Source of the DNA: Hofstenia miamia
Taxonomy: Eukaryota; Xenacoelomorpha; Acoela; Hofsteniidae
Length of the DNA stretch: 64,000 bases
Assembly: GCA_900660155.1 (NCBI GenBank)
Contig: CABFPE010000031.1
Coordinates: 495,672 to 559,671 of the forward strand
Reading direction: 5' to 3'
Position 1 is the first letter of the stretch. Each line of letters opens with the position of its first letter. Below the pieces are notes generated by a model. The model was not told the DNA's origin and did no database searches. It saw only the letters and a program-made list of their open reading frames with translations. A program made the translations under genes and the position numbers. Positions 50,204 to 62,515 of this stretch are shown piece after piece.

Positions 50204-50558
50204 AAATCCAAGAATCAACATTTTGTAATTTTAATTTGAATTGAAGTTTTTTCAATCATAAAACAAGCGATGAAAACAAGAATTTCACAATCTATGAAAA
50301 TATAGAACAAGCCAAAAGCTTATTGAAAACTTTCAACAAAATTTTAGGAAGATTGACAATTAATTTGANAAATCCAAGAATCAACATTTTGTAATTTTAA
50401 TTTGAATTGAAGTTTTTTCAATCATAAAACACAATTAACAAAAAATAGCACCAAAAGCGATGAAAACAAGAATTTCACAATCTATGAAAATATAGAACAA
50501 GCCAAAAGCTTATTGAAAACTTTCAACAAAATTTTAGGAAGATTGACAATTAATTTGA
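50204..50558. other. Assembly duplication around a single-N join
   Basis: 50204-50368 (165 bp) is repeated at 50370-50558 (189 bp). The second copy has a 24-bp insertion after ATAAAAC and is otherwise essentially identical. The N at 50369 sits exactly at the junction, so these are probably two alleles placed in series. Confidence 0.85.
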
Positions 50559-52689
50559 ATAACTATATCATATAAACTGTAATTTATTGTAGTTTTGCAT
50601 ATATGTAGCAAAGTTCAAACAAATGACTCAGAATAACATCCAAACAATAGTGATTGCCTCATTAATTACTCATTAGCAGACATACCTGCAAAATTTGGGC
50701 TTTAATATGAATTTCTGGAGTAATGTATCACTTTTATTGAATGCGAAATTCTCTAGTATCATATAATTCAGAGAATGGTAGACTACAATTTTGGTTATTC
50801 AATTTGTAAAACAGCATAGTCGAGGGTATTCAAAGCCTCGATAAAGACAACTGATTTTTACAAAAAAATGGAGTTGGAAATATTCATTATGATTTTTTAC
50901 TTGTCATTGAAATTGAGTTACTATATTGGACTACAAAATTTAAATTATATAAAAGCAAAGTAAATTAATTAATGCACTATTGAAGTATTAATGATTATAG
51001 CAATCACAAACCTTGCATTTTACATTATTCGTTTTGATAAAAGAGTATCCCACGTTAAATTAGAGTCATGGTGCATTACTTTTTATAGTATTTCACTTTC
51101 TTCTCCATCTTTTCTTTCTTAACATACTTGTTAAAGAAAAATTTACAGAATTCTGTTCTTACATTTGGAAGTTTATCAAACAAATATTTCTGGTTGCCTT
51201 ACAATTTTCTCGTTAAGTAATGTTAAATTGAATCGCATTTTCAGATTTGAAATATTCCTTTATCAATTTAGTAATGTGTTGTAAAGAACAATGTGGGAAC
51301 CTGTTGTACGAATAATAAAATTTATTTACAACATTTTTCTAAATTGAGATTATTAACAAACTTAAATGGTACTAAATATATAAAATGTATATAATGAGTA
51401 AAATGTATTAATATAATATGTACATTTTGAATATGCTTGGAATTGAAAAAGATCTGAAGTCTTCTCAAAATGGAAACCCGAACCATTTATATACGATCCT
51501 ATCCGAGTTGCGATTCTATTTTCTTCTTCGAAGCTCTCTTAATATTTTCAAAATTATTAGAGAAGACATTCTGGAAAAAACATTACATTGTTTATTTTAG
51601 TTTGTTGTCTACCAAAAAGACCATATTTCACTAAAGTGAAAATATAAAAATACAAAACAGAAATTTAAAAGTAAATTACGTTGTGATCTGTATGTATTTT
51701 GCACAACGGCAGAGAGCATAGTGACTGCAGGACTTTTTAGGTTGAAACTTGGTAGCAAAATTATTCCAAAGGAGTTTATAATGATTTCGATACTTGAATT
51801 TAGGAGAATGAAGTTTGATTGATTGATGATTAGATTAAAGAAAAACTGTTTAAATTTTGTTTTTCTAAATAGAACTGACTTTCCAGAGCAAAGACCGTAA
51901 TATCTTGGGAAGCAAAGATTGCTTAGAAGTATATTTAATCACAATATATCAGCAAGTTGTCGCTGAAATGGGACCAGAAATATTTTAAGAATTTCTTGAT
52001 CCACAGGGTGGTATTTTTGAATTCGGTAAGGTTTGCAGACGAGGTTACAGAAACATATATTTGTTTAGATAAAATCTATGATTTAAGTAGTATAAATTTT
52101 ACTTGCCAAGCACTAGATAGAGGAATATGAAGTTTCACAAAAAATAAAATTTTGATTGTTGAATTTATCCTGTCCTGTATATGTGTAACCTTTAAAAATC
52201 ACCCCTAAGTTCTTACGTGAGATCATGAATGCAAATTTCTAAAATTTCCAATATTTAGAGTAGAATCAAAGGCAAGATCTTAGACTTCAAAATGGCTCTT
52301 GCTAGGCTTCATGGGATTTCAATTTGCCTATTCGCTTACAGAGATAGAATTGCATTCAACATTCCAAGAAAGTTAACAGTAATGTTCAAATTATTAAGAA
52401 ACTAAATAGTGAAGCAAAACTCGCAAGATTTGTGAAGGTTGTTTACAAGAATTGCAAAAATAAATGATCTTAAAGCGACCGTTTTAGAGTACCACTGGTC
52501 ATTGTAAGAAATGAAAAAATTCCTCATTCCAAAAGAAACAATACATGGGGGCATACTCTTTAAAAAGAAGCAGAGATAAATTTGAACATTCGTAATCCAA
52601 AGGTTGAATAATAGTAAAAGAATTGCACACACACAAATGATAAATTGATGAACATAGTATTTTATTCTCTATCAATAGGTTAGGAAAAG
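50559..52689. other. Intergenic DNA
   Basis: AT-rich, with only short reading frames and no recognisable protein, RNA or repeat feature on either strand. Confidence 0.6.
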
Positions 52690-53127
52690 GACAAAAAGAG
52701 GTTAAGAAAGCCTCTTAAGTTGTATGGAAGAATAGCAAATATAAGTAAGGAAGACTTAGTCAATGTTGTTAATAATAAATTTTCCAGATTATTCACAAAT
52801 ACGGTGAATAAGATTATACAAGACGAAAGACATCCTCTTCATGATCAATTTATGGTCACACGTTCGAACATACGAAAGAATCGATTTCAAACGAAATATT
52901 GCAGAACAGAAATACGAAGCCGAACTTTTGTGCCTGTAGCTCTTCGATATCTAGTCTATGGTACCATACCCGAATTTCTTTAACTTTATAATCAACGGAC
53001 TATCTTAGTTCCTTTACTTTCTGCTTCTTTCTTATTCCTCCATTCACGTTCCTATTCAATCATTATGTACTTTTAGTGCATATTTGTTTTGCGGGAAATA
53101 AAGCTTTATTTATTATTATTATTATGT
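52690..53127 (+). mobile_element. 5'-truncated non-LTR retrotransposon (LINE), 3' end
   Basis: The frame at 52720-52983 encodes the extreme C-terminus of a LINE reverse-transcriptase polyprotein: HPLHDQF, then a basic stretch, CRTEIRSRTFVPVALRYL and a stop, a pattern common in CR1/L2/Jockey-like elements. A 3'UTR with AATAAAGC (about 53098) ends in a (TTA)n tail at 53107-53124, typical of this kind of element. The 5' boundary is approximate; the catalytic domain is missing, so it is a dead copy. Confidence 0.75.
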
Positions 53128-54172
53128 TGAATATAGATTGCCCCATTAAAATTATGTATAATAAAGTCAGATGACCGTCTAAATTGGGAATTTGAGAAAG
53201 TCGAATGAAAACAGTGGAGCTCTGTCTTAATTCGCTGATTAAATTATGCCATTACACAGAGATAGTCGCAATGACACTTCTCTTCAAATCGTAGGTTAGT
53301 GAAACAATTTATATGAATACTACATTTATGATCAGTATGCAGTATGTTCTTTGTGGCAAAACAATTTCCCAGATTTTTAAATTGGCTGCTTTCTGTTCGA
53401 ATTGGGCATACACAAATGATTTCACATAATATAATAGAGAGACTTCATATGAGAAAATAGTTCGAAATACATTCATATACCCATTAGCTCAAGCTTAAAG
53501 AAAATATAAAAAGCAATACCCTGGTTAAACAACTTAAATTCACTGGAATGTAAAACTCAATATATAATGGCCAACAAATCATGGCAAAAACCAAGGAAAT
53601 AGACGTTTTTGTTACACATGGCTCATCTAAGTCCATATACATTGCATCTATTGCAAGTATTTATTTAGTTGTATGCATTAACGGAATTTGCTTTGAAATA
53701 CATTGAATTATGAGGTCCTATAGATCTGCAGTTTTCGTCATTTAATGGTGAATGGCCTTGTATTTATGTAAGAAAGGAACGACTTGAGATATTATACAAT
53801 AATGCGCAAATAAGAAGAATCTATAAAAAAATGACAACAATTAACAAGTACTATGCTCACCAACTTTTGACTAAATTCAGCCGTGCGAAATTACGAAGAA
53901 GTGATATTTTCAATAGTGATTTGCTGATAAAAGATCAATATTTAATGAATTGTAAACTCTTCATTTAGAATAGAAAAATTTTAATCTTGCACAAAGAAAA
54001 ACGAATGCATTTTACATCTTTATAATCGTTGATACCGGTCGTGCTTGTCATTGCGTCAAAGAATTTAACAATTGCAAGCTAAAGTATTCATACAATGCGC
54101 GAAAATTCCTCATTCTCTTCAACGTGTAACAAGAGTTTTAATTAGAGTGACTCAAAAGATCTGTGCTAACTG
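53128..54172. other. Intergenic DNA
   Basis: No supported feature. Confidence 0.6.
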
Positions 54173-56216
54173 ATGTGCTTAAATCCAATTAGCAAATACA
54201 CTCTGTGCCTTTCAATGGTAATGGCATTAAGTTCTTATCATGGATTAGTGATGTGTTCTGGATGTTGTGATGTTGAAGGTAAGCATCATCTCATAATTCT
54301 GCCCCAGCACCAGATTAATCACCTCATAGTTCATTGTAGAATTTTGAAAATCAAAGTTATGTTACTAATCTGTGAAAATTAATGATTCGTTGGATTGAAG
54401 AACTATGAAACATATTTTGATGTGAATTTGGTGGAATTCAGAAGGTTTTCCGCTTACTGTTAATGAATACTCTATTGTGTTTGTAATTTTGGCATTTGTC
54501 TTATTAGAAAAAGCTAGCATACGATGCTAGTCCAGGCATCTCGGGTTACAAGATTTTTCTGTCACTAGTGGAATTTATCCTATGAGTAATCTCCTGTCAC
54601 ATTGACTCCTGTATTTCATTTAAGTGCAGGACGAGTGGGAATATCTAGCTAAGTATTATTTTCAGATATATTATGAATGTTGAGCTTTCCATCACCAGAT
54701 AAAATGCTTACATATATTGCGCATAAACTTACATTAGAGAATACGCTAAATTGTTATTACTTCAAAAAACGGGGAAGGCTCTGGTAAAATATCTAGGAAT
54801 TTTAACTGACAAGTTTCCCGTTAGCACAACGAGACAGTCATTTTAAAAAATTAAGCCACTTATCATTTAAGATCTGAATTATCATTTCTCATCGTACATC
54901 CCATAACATGTTTGTTTCTGATCAAATGAAGTTATTAGGCCTATATTCTCTAAATTTTGTTAACTAGCACCAAGAAACTTCGTATTTAGAACTCAAAGTT
55001 TAAGCATTTGATTTGGAACTTAAATCTCGACTTCCGCTCTAAATAAATACTCTATCGGTAATTCAGGAATGACCTCGTTGATCCAATTAGACACAATTTC
55101 TAATGTTCTAATTTTATCTCGATATTTGTTTTTTGAAATTAGGTGATTTTCATTTCATTAATCTGCTTCACTCTATATTCACCAGAAATTTTTCAGCATC
55201 TGTAATGGTTTCCTCAAAATATAATTAAACCCTAACAAACCAATGAAGATATTTAAAATTTGAAAACACCACAATTTAGAGAATTATCTCTTCTTTTTTC
55301 GACTAAAGATTGCGACCTGCTCCGAATCCATCTGGTGCGTCTTTATGCGAAATCAGAGGTTCACATTCACACGCCTAATGCTAACTGCTCACCAGACTTG
55401 TCAACGAGCCGAAATTTCGAAGCTCGTCTCGTTTAAATTTTGTGTAAGTTCGGCTCGGCTCGGCTCGGCTCGGTTCACCACATAAAATCGTTCAATGATG
55501 TTCGTTTCAGCTCGATATTTTTATAAAAATATTGCGCTCTGAATTTTTTACATAGCTCCTCCTATCATTTAATAAACATTTCTAAAATAAGATTATAATT
55601 ATAAGAAAGGCATATTGAATAAAAATATAAGAAAAATCTGCATAATCGAACTAACAAGCAGTACTATACATTTGCTTTGCTTAAAAAGGCTCGTTTTATA
55701 TCTAATACTTTGCTCAAGTTCGGCTTGGCACGTTAGAAGCTCGGCTCGTTGACAAGTCTGCTGCTCACACTGCTTTTCAAAACACAAAATATTTATGGTA
55801 GTTGTTTCCATGGGCATTAGACCGACTCATTATCTGTAAACTATGTATGGAAAGAATTTGAACACATTTTTACAAAAATCAGATACCTCATTGAAAAAAT
55901 TAATATTTTTATTTACTTCAAGCAGAGGAATAATTCTTAGAACAAAATTTCATCATTATATGAGCGTCCACAAATCCATGGATGTGTGAATATCCAAGGT
56001 TTTAACATTCCTTAACAGGTTTGGATAATTTGTTTAAAAATGTGGTCAAAGCAGTTTGTTACTTTATTGTAATGCAAGTGGATATGAGGTTATTAGAAAT
56101 TTAAATAGATTAACAACCTTCACATTTATATTTTATCATTACTAAATTTTCGCTTTGCAGTCATTGCACACATAGCATCTTGCATTCAATTCACTGTGGT
56201 TGTCATAAGACATTAA
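54173..56216 (+). CDS. Weak candidate two-exon gene for a small secreted peptide
   Basis: Exon 54173-54278 starts with ATG and encodes 35 residues with a signal-peptide-like core (KYTLCLSMVMALSSYHGLVM) and three Cys (CSGCC), ending in a strong donor GAAG^GTAAGC (phase 1). An acceptor with a good branch site and pyrimidine tract (TACTAAATTTTCGCTTTGCAG) at 56160 opens a phase-compatible exon of 18 residues and a stop (56161-56216). The protein would be 53 residues. No homology was recognised and the intron holds a hAT MITE, so this is a speculative model. Confidence 0.22.
55393..55760. mobile_element. Non-autonomous hAT-type MITE, 368 bp
   Basis: Perfect 20-bp terminal inverted repeats (CAGACTTGTCAACGAGCCGA at 55393 and its reverse complement ending at 55760) are flanked by an exact 8-bp target duplication CTGCTCAC (55385-55392 and 55761-55768). 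Length, CA-G termini and 8-bp duplication identify the hAT superfamily. There is no coding capacity. The interior has a (GGCTC)n-type run near 55452 and further GCTCG words near both ends. Confidence 0.93.
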
Positions 56217-58195
56217 TATTAATTGTAATAATTATATGCAATTATTTTGGTAATATTACCGCCAGTTGTAAAATATAGATTATAACGCAAAGTCGTCTGT
56301 TATTAATATTAATAGTTGTCAAGTTGCAAATTCGGATACAATCCTTCTAAAACATTACTCTGTCTCGCCAACAAATCTTAAACGTGTCCTATGATTTTGG
56401 ATTTTGGATTGTTGGAAAATTTTTATAATTATTGTTGATGATTTCATCTTCGATCAAATAATTAGAAAATTCTTGACCTATGTCAAACTGATGATATCTT
56501 GCATTTTTATCTTTCAAAACATAATATTCGACCAAAAATTAACATGATAATGCTCTCCACTTTCTAATGTGATCATATATATCTTATTGCCTCAAATTGC
56601 GCACAATTTTTTTTACTTAGAGAATTTTCTATCATTTAGATTATTCAATACATTTATTTAAATAAATTCAATGTCATGAACTACTTTGACAGATTTACTG
56701 TATTTAATTTATTAATGAAAATAAACTTAGTCAATGGCTTCAGTCAGACTTCTTCATCAGTTCGGAAAAATAATTGAAAGAAAATTACAGGAATAGTCTG
56801 AAATTTTCGTTCCCTTAAACTAGATAACCTTTTTGTCATGAATACTTTTCAAAACGTAATTCTTTGTTATCACTTATCACAGCGTCTCACAATAAAAATA
56901 TATATTGCGTCACTCTTCTATAAAGATATTGCTATTTCATTCACAATCTCCTATATAGGATTTTACTTTATATTAACTTTAGAAAATAATTCATATGCAC
57001 TATACAAAAGCATGGTAAAATCCTGAAAAAAGCTTTAAGTTTTATATTTGGTTGGTATAACTATTGGTGTAGTTATCTTTTTAATAGATATTCTTCATTC
57101 AATGCTTAATGATAAGTGTTCTTTCACATTTTGTGAACGGGTGTTGTAAAAGGTTTATAAAATTATTAATTTCAAAATTAAGGTCTTTTGAAAGTTTAAA
57201 AAATTTCAAGTTTAAATTGTCAATGTGATTTTCATTCATTCTAGTAGCAAGATGATGCTTTGTTTCATCTACTGTACTGTATGTCGAATTTGTAACATTG
57301 GTACTTAGCTTTGCCTGAACTACTTGAAATGATAAAAATTTTCTCGAAAATTCAGATTTTTTTAAGAAATTTAAATTCTTTGCATGCTTAGTGTAATCAG
57401 GAAAGAGTACCAACTACCATAATTATTTCTTTTTTGTAGGTAACCCATACAAGCCCATTGAGCCGTGCCGTGTACAACGTCAAAGGTTAAAGGCGTAGAA
57501 GAAGAGCCTTCTCTATTCATTGCTATTTTGAGATTTTGGATATTATTATTAATTTTTGAGGTGTTTATTTAAAAACGATAAAAAAATTTTAAAAATTCGT
57601 TCTAAGTTTGAGGTTAAGCGCTATGCCTTTAAATAACCTAAATATTTATAACCTTTTATTTAGCTTAGCGGAAGGTGTCAATTCTTTAACAATTTTAAAC
57701 ACATGGTACAAATCCATTCGTTAATTTAGTTAGAGTGTAGAATTATACTGTACATCGATGAGTCCATTTACGCTCTCTCATTGATGTGACAAACGCCCAG
57801 AAACTTATTCAAGTTCATGGATGGAAGGAGGTTGAGGTATACATGAGTTGCTACAAACGTATGTTGTGTACTACTTTATATTCAAGTCCGGATGTGGTTA
57901 GGTAGTTAGTAGGAGATGTGAATCTATAAACCAATGACCATATCAACACTTGTTAGGTGAGAAAAATATGCAATCTTCCCTGTAATTTCTCAGGGAGTGG
58001 CACACAGCGCTCAATTCGAAAATTGCTGAGATTTAGAGGAGAGCACTAATTGAATAACAAAGTTTGTAATTGTTAACAGTGTAGTCTGTGGAATCTGATA
58101 ACGTTATAAAAATCCTAGTTGATACATTTTATTATTCCAATAGTGTCCAGTACCTAGTGATGATTAGCAAGTCACTCTCCTCACATTTGTTTTGT
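56217..58195. other. Intergenic DNA
   Basis: AT-rich. A block at 57450-57600 weakly resembles the repeats at 27487-27590 and 28735-28890 (a CTCTAT word followed by GATTTTGGAT and TTATTA). No gene was recognised. Confidence 0.5.
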
Positions 58196-58382
58196 AGTCA
58201 CATCTCGGAGTTTCGATAATGTGCAAGATCGTCTGGAGTAAACAAACTCCCTTAACACTCATCACAAAAAGAAATTCATGGCACGTGATTAAAAACTTAT
58301 GGGGCATCGTCGTCATATCCAACGCGCTTTGAATTTATCGTCTAACCAGCTAAGAACATGTGATGTGGTGCCATCCAGTTGG
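58196..58382 (-). mobile_element. Mariner-like DDE transposase fossil
   Basis: In one minus-strand frame: QLDGTTSHVLSWLDDKFKARWI, then RRCPIS, MNFFL and VLREFVYSRR followed by TLSKLRDV. This matches the order in many mariner-like transposases (Q-x-DGA-x-x-H ... WL-x-x-x-F ... RWIGRRGPI ... LDFFLWG-x-x-K-x-x-VY). At least four in-frame stops and loss of the W-P-x-R-S-P-D-L stretch show that it is dead. No inverted termini were found. Confidence 0.6.
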
Positions 58383-58540
58383 AAAGTCTGTTCACTAAAC
58401 GTACACAGTTCGTATTGTAGGATAAATTGGAAGACACACATTTTCCTGCAATAGAGAATTTATAAATTTCATTCCTAGCATACAAATATTCTTAAATTTG
58501 ATTGTTATATAAAATCTAGCGTTAATTTACACTAACCCTT

Positions 58541-58542
<2 letters not shown>

Positions 58543-58572
<30 letters not shown>

Positions 58573-58667
58573 NNNNNNNNNNNNNNNNNNNNNNNNNNNN
58601 NNNNNNNNNNNNNNNNNNNNNNNNNNNNNNNNNNNNNNNNNNNNNNNNNNNNNNNNNNNNNNNNNNN

Positions 58668-58698
<31 letters not shown>
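58543..58698. repeat. (TA)n microsatellite containing an assembly gap
   Basis: TA runs at 58543-58572 and 58668-58698 flank 95 N (58573-58667). The true locus is probably one long TA array. Confidence 0.9.
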
Positions 58699-58699
<1 letters not shown>

Positions 58700-59739
58700 T
58701 GTATGTCTGTGTGCATTGTAAGCTACATGGTATTTCGTAATAAAATTCCTCTTCATGATAAATGCCCCTTCACAATGCTGAAAACTGAGTGGTGTTGCAA
58801 AAAAACATAAATCACTGGCAAGATCTCTATGCTGAAGAAGTGTTTAAATTGCAGCACAGAATAAAAGTTAAAAAAAAGGGAATTTCTTTTATAAATGCTG
58901 CGATTTTTTAAAAATTCCGTCCTAAACGACCATGGGCTTCGATCCTGGGGGATGGAGGGAATTCCTTTATCCCCTTAAAATTTTTGTAGTAAAAAAATTA
59001 TTTTAACAAATTCGTTGATAGTTGTTTAAAAATTCATATCAAGTGTAAATTGCAATTTACCCGCAAAATCAGCATCATTATAATTATAACACGTTGTTTT
59101 GCTGCTAAAAGTTCATTCTATTATATTTATCAAAGAAAGTTGGGAGTTGTTATATTTTTAGACTATTTGTAGCAGTAAACCAGACAAGCTCATACTGTGT
59201 CATGTGCACAGTTCGTATCTATCTAAGAACAAAAGAAAACAGAAAAATGTAAGTACGATGGGCACATCTGAACCTATGGATGTCAATTCACTATAATCTT
59301 TAAGATAATGAAGAATTTGAGTTGAATTTTGAACCACCAACGCAAAGTCAACGTAGATTGGAATATATGAACAAATACATATAAGAGATGAATACACAAA
59401 TATAAGGGCTCTTCGCTCTTGATACTTTGACTTTTCCATCCAATTTTTCTATTTCTTGTTTTGAATGAACTGCAAAAACTTGCGAGTCGGGCTTAATTAA
59501 CTGTATAATATCGGTCGTTATGTAATACATGTAGATCATGTATACTATATGTTTTGAAAAGTGAATATTTGCTTATGCTTTAAATTGTATCGTTGTCAAG
59601 TGGGAAAGGGATATTTAATTTTATTACGTGAGCACTGTGAGTGGGTACTTCGATTGCTTTGAATATCTGTCTATCACCTAGCTACCAAAGATCATCAGAA
59701 GAGTAAAATAATAAATTAAATGATGCTAAATTATGGCTC
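58699..59739. other. Intergenic DNA upstream of the metalloproteinase promoter
   Basis: No supported feature; only short chance frames on both strands. Confidence 0.6.
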
Positions 59740-60099
59740 TAAACGTGCGGTTGTAATTGATACCGATTTCAACCACCAATCAACGTGTCAATCATTCGCT
59801 ATCAACTTCACTTCAACGCAAACTTCAGCTTGCCGTCCAATGCTAACCGAGCCAACGTCCTTCGGCCTTCATTCGCAAAACCGAACGCTGCTGAAAACCA
59901 CGAATCAATTGATCGAAGCTCACTTTTATAAAACGCTGTTTGCTCAAGTGCGTGGAATTTAATTGCATTCGAAATTTTGCTGTCCACAACGGTCAAACGT
60001 GTTTGGTGTAATTAGCGGAATCGTTTGAAGTTTATAACCGCTCGGCGCTCTGTCAATTTACAGTATTACATTATTTGAGACGTTGCTTACCGCTAATTT
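59740..60099 (+). promoter_or_regulatory. Promoter and 5'UTR of the metalloproteinase gene
   Basis: This block is clearly richer in CpG than its surroundings (ACG/TCG words recur between 59745 and 60060). A TATA box CTTTTATAAAACG lies at 59923-59935 (TATAAAA 59927-59933), with an initiator-like CTCAAGT about 16-20 bp after it and the ATG at 60100. The short open frame inside (59720-59962) is explained by the base composition. Confidence 0.5.
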
Positions 60100-62515
60100 A
60101 TGATGAAACTTTTTTCAAACATCTATTTTCTCGTATTTATTGTAAAGGAAACTGTCTGTGTGCCAACTGCAAACACTACGTCCATTATTGTAAGTTCTTT
60201 ACATTATTACTGTTTGTAATGATCAATTGAAAAGGTATTTCTATCCACAAAGTTACTTACAAAATATTAACATTCAACAGCGTTGTCAATGAAAATATGC
60301 CCTAAACTTATTTGAGCATATTTTTGGTTTAACTGTAAACTTATTTTTTTTCAAATAATTAGATTATTTATAAAAGTTTTTTTATTTCTAACAATTTACA
60401 GGGTATTGCTGAAGAAAAATTTTAAGTTTCTCTGATCAGATTCAACTTCTTTATACAAATGTATATTATTTATGGAATTCAGCGTAACTCCATTTCTAAA
60501 TAATTATGAAGTAATATTCATTTGTTAATATCAGTGCATTCTTAAGATTTATTTTGCTACCAACCTTAGAGTAACTTTTGCAAAGATTTGAATTCAGCAA
60601 TTTGTACAAAATAAGAAATATTAATTTAGGCTTGCCGCTTTAGGGTTATCTGGAAGTTCGATTTGAAATTGGCTGTTCACTGGAAACCCTATTTACAAGT
60701 CAGTAGTAGTACACATCTTTGAAAATAATCAATCCATAAATGATACTCTCTAATTACATTTTTTCTTTGCTTAGAATGGGAACATTAAAAAGCATAAATA
60801 ACAAAATATGCGACAACTATTCCCGAAAATTTATTTCAATTAAATTTTGGTATGCTTTTGATTAACAAGTCACTTATTTTAACCCAATCTCATCAACGCA
60901 TTTAATTGAAATTGATGTTTCAATTTCTCGTAACAAGTCTAAAACTGAAGTTGAGGGAAAACCATTTTAGAACCTTTATACAAATTGGATGGTAATTTTA
61001 TAATATGCTGATTATGGTGGATAATGTGGAATATACAAACGAGACCAGTTCTGTTTTTAGCGTGAAAACTCATAAAACACAATCACTCAATGGTGAAAAT
61101 ATAAAGATTTTTGCTGTTTTTCTTGTTTTATTGTTTCTGTCAACAGTAACATTCGAAATTAAGCAAATGACTTTTGCCAATTTTCGATAGCAAATATTTC
61201 AAAATGTAAACATACTTTTACATGATTTTTATTATTATGAGCTTACATAATTTATTTCAAAAAAGCCTGTCTTCATATAACTTCATTTCTTTTTATAATT
61301 TAATGTTATTTCTACGCATGAAGGTAGAAGATACTTCTATAATGTGAAGTTAAAGAGTGCGATTACTTTCAACATGTTAAACTATGTTACCTCCTTTTTT
61401 CAAAATTCTTTGTACGATATTTTCAAAAATATCCCACTAAAATAGCGATCTCCCGACATTAGAAACCAAGTTTTTTATATGGTTTCTGAAAAATTATAAA
61501 ATAATAAATTAAAGTTGTTGTTAACCTTCAACATCCTGGCTTTCGTTTAAAAGGAAAGACCCTCTTTCTGTATTTTCAAAGAATTTTCTGCAAAACTATT
61601 TTTTTCAAGAACCAAAAAATATTTTAATAAACTCCTAGACAATTTAAGGTTAAGTTATATGTAATTATTTGTTGTCCCATCGAAAATTCATTTGAGTAAA
61701 AATGTTGTGTACATTATTTAAATCTGTACAATATTTCAAAAAGTTTTGGGAAACCAATTGTTAAATTATTGTTTGCTGGTCTTATGAAATGTAGCTTGTC
61801 ATTTATAAATATTAAATTAGGAATTCACATACCCTATTCAGCTTTCACTGAGGTTTTAGTGTTTCTCACATGCTCCTACTTAGCTATTCATTGACAATTA
61901 TCTTGAAAAACTTAAATACAACCGAAAAAATTATAACTGTTCTTACAATTTGCAAAAATATTTAAATCAGGCTTACAAACATCTCACCAATATTAATGCA
62001 CGAATTTCGTCAAAAATAATTGCTAAGTTCCGATCAAACATGTGTAATAAACATTTAAAATCGAACTTAATGAGCAATTAGCTGAACACATGGATGAAAA
62101 ACTAGATAACTGTATATCTGTTCAGACAATACATAAAGAATCGGTGTTAAATTTTTGTCCTTAACATTAGTGGATACAAAAATATGTTTTAAAGGTGGCT
62201 CAAGACAAGATATACACATTGGCCCAAAATAGAATAATATGCTATGTGCAAAATCAGCCACTGGTCCTTAACAAAATTAATTTCCATGGTCACGCAAAAT
62301 ATTCTTACAGTAATGTGTACTGTATAAACACAATACAAAACATTACTGTAAATTATTACTCAAATTTTAGCACTATCTAAAGGAGTTCGGATATTTGCAA
62401 GATGACAGCATCGAGGAAAGCTCTGAAGCCTATTTTGAACGAACTGAAAAACAAGATCAACTCATTCATGATGCTATCTCAAAATTTCAAAACTTTGCTA
62501 ATATTGGACTCACTG
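60100..62515 (+). CDS. Matrix metalloproteinase, N-terminal part (signal peptide and prodomain), 3' partial
   Basis: Exon 1, 60100-60189, encodes MMKLFSNIYFLVFIVKETVC and ten more residues: a basic n-region, a hydrophobic core and a likely cleavage near VCVP. It ends ATTATT^GTAAGT in phase 0. Exon 2, 62371-62515, after CAAATTTTAG, continues in phase 0 with HYLKEFGYLQDD ... DAISKFQNFANIGLTG, then donor ACTG^GTTAGT in phase 1. YL-x-[KE]-FGYL plus A-[IL]-x-x-FQ-x-FA-x-[IL]-x-[VL]-TG is the signature of the MMP prodomain (peptidoglycan-binding-like fold), which keeps these secreted or membrane-bound zinc proteases latent. The cysteine switch (PRCG-x-x-D) and HExxH catalytic exons are not in the remaining 1.5 kb and should lie beyond the window. 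A good 5' end with TATA promoter supports a live gene. Arthropods have few MMP genes; which type this is cannot be told from the prodomain. Confidence 0.8.
60190..62370 (+). other. Intron 1 of the metalloproteinase gene
   Basis: 2.2 kb, AT-rich. A 61-codon open frame at 61005-61190 has a hydrophobic segment (IKIFAVFLVLLFLSTVTF) but no supporting context. Nothing else was recognised. Confidence 0.6.

Noticed and set aside
58522-58756. Tyr-Ile repeat proteins across the TA microsatellite
   Set aside because: Translation of (TA)n with N; no gene.
59720-59962. 80-codon frame in the CpG-richer block
   Set aside because: Overlaps the TATA box and promoter region of the metalloproteinase gene; no family features, codons match base composition.
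61005-61190. 61-residue frame with a hydrophobic segment in the metalloproteinase intron
   Set aside because: One membrane-like segment in AT-rich DNA is common by chance; no promoter, splice or conservation support.
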